A stretch of 7,203 bases of DNA from Pseudomonadota bacterium (GTDB lineage: Bacteria; Pseudomonadota; Alphaproteobacteria; Caulobacterales; Caulobacteraceae), in assembly GCA_023409795.1 (NCBI GenBank), contig JAEYQX010000165.1, forward strand, positions 1-7,203, read 5' to 3'. A program made the position numbers and the translations under genes. The notes under the pieces were generated by a model, which did no database searches, had not been told where the DNA came from, and saw only the letters and a list, made by a program, of their open reading frames with translations. The number at the start of each line of letters is the position of its first letter. The first letter of the stretch is position 1. Positions 5,106 through 7,203 of the stretch are shown here, piece after piece.

Positions 5106-6080
5106 TCAGTCCGCCACGTCAAAGGCCAGCATCAGGGTGCGCTGAAGGGCGTTGAAGTTGTCATCGGACAGGATGTAGAGGCGCGTGCGCTCGCCGCGCC
5201 GCTCGACGGCTATGCCTTCAAAATTATCGGTGGTGCCGGGTAGTTTGAGCGTCACCAGGGCGGGGCCCATCTGGCCATCGGCGGCCAGGCGACGCACCTG
5301 GACGCGGGCATTGATCGGCGGGGTAAAGGACCGGGTCACGACGAACCAGCCGCCCGCAGGGTCCACGTCCATGCCGGTCAGGCGGTAGTCGGCATCGGCC
5401 AGGGGCGTGGCGGGCGGGGCCCCGACCGGATCGCACTGGCGCGGGTTGCAGTCCCACAGGCCGCCGCCTTCGCCGGCCACCCGCCAGCCTGCCGGGGCCG
5501 TGGCCAGGGCCTCCATCCCGTCATTGTCGCCAAATGCGAAGTCGGGGCTGGGCACGGGGCGCGGGGCCGCCAGGGCCTCCAGCGGGCCATAGTTCCAGAT
5601 GCGGTGGTTGCGCTCGAAGCTGACCAGCAGCGCGCCATCGGGCAGGATGGCCAGGCCCTCGGCATCGCCATCGGCCTTGTCGCGGATCGGCTGGCCGTCC
5701 TCAAGGGTCAGGCGGCGCACGCGCACGGCGTCCAGCCCGACCAGCTGGCCCCTGTCGTCCAGCTTCAGCCTGCCGCGCACCAGGTCGCCCACGTCCGAGA
5801 CGCTGACAAAGCCGCCATCGCCAGTCAGCTTCAGGTCCGACAGGCTGCGCACGGGTGAGCGGGTGCCGGTCAGGACCTCGATCCCGCCGGCAAAGCTGAC
5901 GCCCTCGGCCAGCACCGCCCCGCCCGGCAGGCCCAGGCCGACGCTGCGGGTGGACACGTCCTGGGGCGACCAGGCCTGATGCCCGGCGTCCTCCAGCCAG
6001 GGCTGCGAGGTCACGACCGCCCCGGCGCAGGCGGCCAGCATCAGCCCGGCCAGGGCCGACAGATAGAGCTTGCGGTTCAT
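5106..6080 (-). CDS. Esterase-like activity of phytase family lipoprotein
   Basis: This 324-residue protein has a lipoprotein signal: MNRKLYLSALAGLMLAAC, with lipobox LAAC and Cys18 as the lipidated residue, so it is likely anchored to the membrane facing the periplasm. The mature part matches the phytase-like beta-propeller domain family (Pfam Phytase-like). Recurrent blade motifs are visible: SDLKLTGDGGFVSVSDVGDL (81-100), DGDAEGLAILPDGALLVSFE (137-156), FGDNDGMEALATAP (183-196), LTGMDVDPAGGWFVVTR (234-250) and TTDNFEGIAV (283-292), with SDDNFNALQRTLMLAFDV near the end. The repeated D/N-x-EG/ME-A-L/I motifs may bind metal. Cys211 and Cys216 could form a local disulfide. Real substrates of this family are poorly known; phosphate ester hydrolysis is only suggested by its name. 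The ATG overlaps the cobT stop as ATGA and no ribosome binding site is visible, so translation is probably coupled to cobT. Confidence 0.85.
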   Translation of the reverse strand: MNRKLYLSALAGLMLAACAGAVVTSQPWLEDAGHQAWSPQDVSTRSVGLGLPGGAVLAEGVSFAGGIEVLTGTRSPVRSLSDLKLTGDGGFVSVSDVGDLVRGRLKLDDRGQLVGLDAVRVRRLTLEDGQPIRDKADGDAEGLAILPDGALLVSFERNHRIWNYGPLEALAAPRPVPSPDFAFGDNDGMEALATAPAGWRVAGEGGGLWDCNPRQCDPVGAPPATPLADADYRLTGMDVDPAGGWFVVTRSFTPPINARVQVRRLAADGQMGPALVTLKLPGTTDNFEGIAVERRGERTRLYILSDDNFNALQRTLMLAFDVAD

Positions 6081-7203
6081 GCGGCGCGGCCGCGCGGCGA
6101 CTTGGTGACCTTGGGGGCTGCCTCGAACAGCTCAGCCAGTTTTTCGGTCATGACCCCGGCCAGCTGCTCGACATCGACGATGGTGACGGCGCGGCGATAC
6201 CAGCGGGTCACGTCGTGGCCGATGCCGATGGCGATCAGCTCGACCGGCGAGCGGGTCTCGATCTGCTCGATTACCTGGCGCAGGTGCTTGTCCAGATACA
6301 GGGCGGCATTGGCCGACTGGGTGGAATCATCGACCGGCGAGCCGTCCGAGATGACCATCAGGATCTTGCGCGCCTCGGTGCGCCCCTTGATGCGGTCGTG
6401 GGCCCAGGTCAGGGCCTCGCCGTCGATGTTTTCCTTCAGCAGGCCCTCGCGCATCATCAGGCCCAGGTTCTTCTTGGCCCGGCGCCACGGCGCGTCGGCG
6501 GCCTTGTTGATGATGTGGCGCAGGTCATTGAGGCGGCCCGGATTGGCGGGCTTGCCCTGCGAAATCCAGGCCTCGCGGCTCTGTCCGCCCTTCCAGGCGC
6601 GGGTGGTGAAGCCCAGGATCTCGACCTTGACGCCGCAGCGCTCCAGGGTGCGGGCCAGGATGTCGGCACAGACGGCGGCGACCATGATGGGCCGCCCGCG
6701 CATCGAGCCGGAGTTGTCGATCAGCAGGGTCACGACCGTGTCGCGGAACGGGCTGTCGCTCTCCATCTTGAAGGACAGGGGGCTGGTCGGGTCGGTGATG
6801 ACGCGGGTCAGGCGGGCGGTGTCCAGCACGCCTTCTTCCAGGTCGAAGGCCCAGCTGCGGTTCTGCTGCGCCATCAGGCGGCGCTGCAGCTTGTTGGCCA
6901 GGCGCGAGACGACATTGGACAGGGTGTTCAGCTGGGCATCCAGCAGGCCGCGCAGGCGATCCAGCTCCATCGGGTCGCACAGGTCCTCGGCCCCGATCGT
7001 CTCGTCAAAGGCGGTGGTGAAGACGTGGTAGGCGTCCGGGTTGCGCCCGTCATCGGCGCTCTGCTGGCGGTTGGGCAGGGAGCCTTCGTCCAGGTCGGGG
7101 CCTTCCTCGCCCGGCTCGCCCTCGGGATCGGCGGGGGTGCCGTCGGGCCCCGCCTCGCGCTCATCATCGGCTGACTGGTCGTCCTGGGTGCCTTCCAGTG
7201 ACT
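6077..7203 (-). CDS. cobT: Aerobic cobaltochelatase subunit CobT, N-terminus cut off by window edge
   Basis: CobT forms a AAA-type ATPase complex with CobS that drives insertion of cobalt into hydrogenobyrinic acid diamide by CobN in aerobic cobalamin synthesis. The 374 visible residues are the C-terminal part of a protein usually about 600 long. They begin in an acidic linker (SLEGTQDDQSADDEREAGPD and on to about residue 45), then YHVFTTAFDETIGAEDLCDP, then a helical segment with RLANKLQRRLMAQQNRSWAFDLEEG. A von Willebrand factor A domain follows with an intact metal site: DNSGSMRG (Asp162, Ser164, Ser166), FTTRAWKGGQSR (198-209) and ISDGSPVDDS (Asp286). The end IETRSPVELIAIGIGHDVTRWYRRAVTI is typical of CobT. 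No ATG is chosen, because the frame is open to base 7201; the internal ATG at 6970 is not the start. The stop overlaps the phytase-like gene as ATGA. Confidence 0.95.
   Translation of the reverse strand, partial: SLEGTQDDQSADDEREAGPDGTPADPEGEPGEEGPDLDEGSLPNRQQSADDGRNPDAYHVFTTAFDETIGAEDLCDPMELDRLRGLLDAQLNTLSNVVSRLANKLQRRLMAQQNRSWAFDLEEGVLDTARLTRVITDPTSPLSFKMESDSPFRDTVVTLLIDNSGSMRGRPIMVAAVCADILARTLERCGVKVEILGFTTRAWKGGQSREAWISQGKPANPGRLNDLRHIINKAADAPWRRAKKNLGLMMREGLLKENIDGEALTWAHDRIKGRTEARKILMVISDGSPVDDSTQSANAALYLDKHLRQVIEQIETRSPVELIAIGIGHDVTRWYRRAVTIVDVEQLAGVMTEKLAELFEAAPKVTKSPRGRAA

Noticed and set aside
5030..5122. N-terminal extension of the 144-residue unknown protein to ATG 5122
   Set aside because: The extra 31 residues translate the palindromic repeat unit, would overlap the upstream gene by 17 bases, and would bury the natural membrane anchor.
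5979..7174. Long plus-strand open frames (350 and 319 codons) opposite cobT
   Set aside because: cobT on the minus strand has clear motifs throughout; these frames give low-complexity translations with no family features.

Overview
The window is GC-rich (roughly 70% in most genes) and gene-dense. It reads like chromosomal DNA of an alphaproteobacterium, most likely a Caulobacterales member such as Brevundimonas, Caulobacter or Phenylobacterium. The reasons are CobT of the aerobic cobaltochelatase, a short bacterial COQ7 hydroxylase, a YqaA/DsbB pair, and tight overlapping genes with short leaders. The genus is inferred from gene content and style; I could not run a search.

Left block, minus strand (1-2594). 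In transcription order it holds an exported isoaspartyl peptidase/L-asparaginase, an isoprenylcysteine-methyltransferase-like membrane protein (4-base ATGA overlap), a 96-residue protein of unknown function (10-base overlap) and, after a 91-base gap, a fumarylacetoacetate hydrolase that runs off the left edge. The first three look like one transcription unit. The fourth may be read through or have its own promoter. A divergent intergenic region (2595-2774) with two GC-rich hairpins and a 9-base tandem repeat separates this block from the next.

Middle block, plus strand (2775-4542). This is a compact operon: YqaA-family VTT membrane protein, DsbB disulfide/quinone oxidoreductase and COQ7 demethoxyubiquinone hydroxylase, with gaps of 36 and 22 bases. 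DsbB passes electrons to ubiquinone and COQ7 helps make ubiquinone, so the pairing makes functional sense.

Right block, minus strand (4595-7203). A cobT gene cut by the right edge overlaps by 4 bases a lipoprotein of the phytase-like esterase family. Downstream lies a 144-residue membrane-anchored protein of unknown function.

That last gene stands out. It lies in a stretch of about 500 bases at only about 50% GC, wedged between the ends of two convergent high-GC genes. The stretch is bounded by two related palindromic repeat units, each with an outer CACCAGC/GCTGGTG in inverted orientation. This looks like an inserted cassette and is the least ordinary thing in the window. No RNA genes, CRISPR arrays or recognisable transposases were seen.
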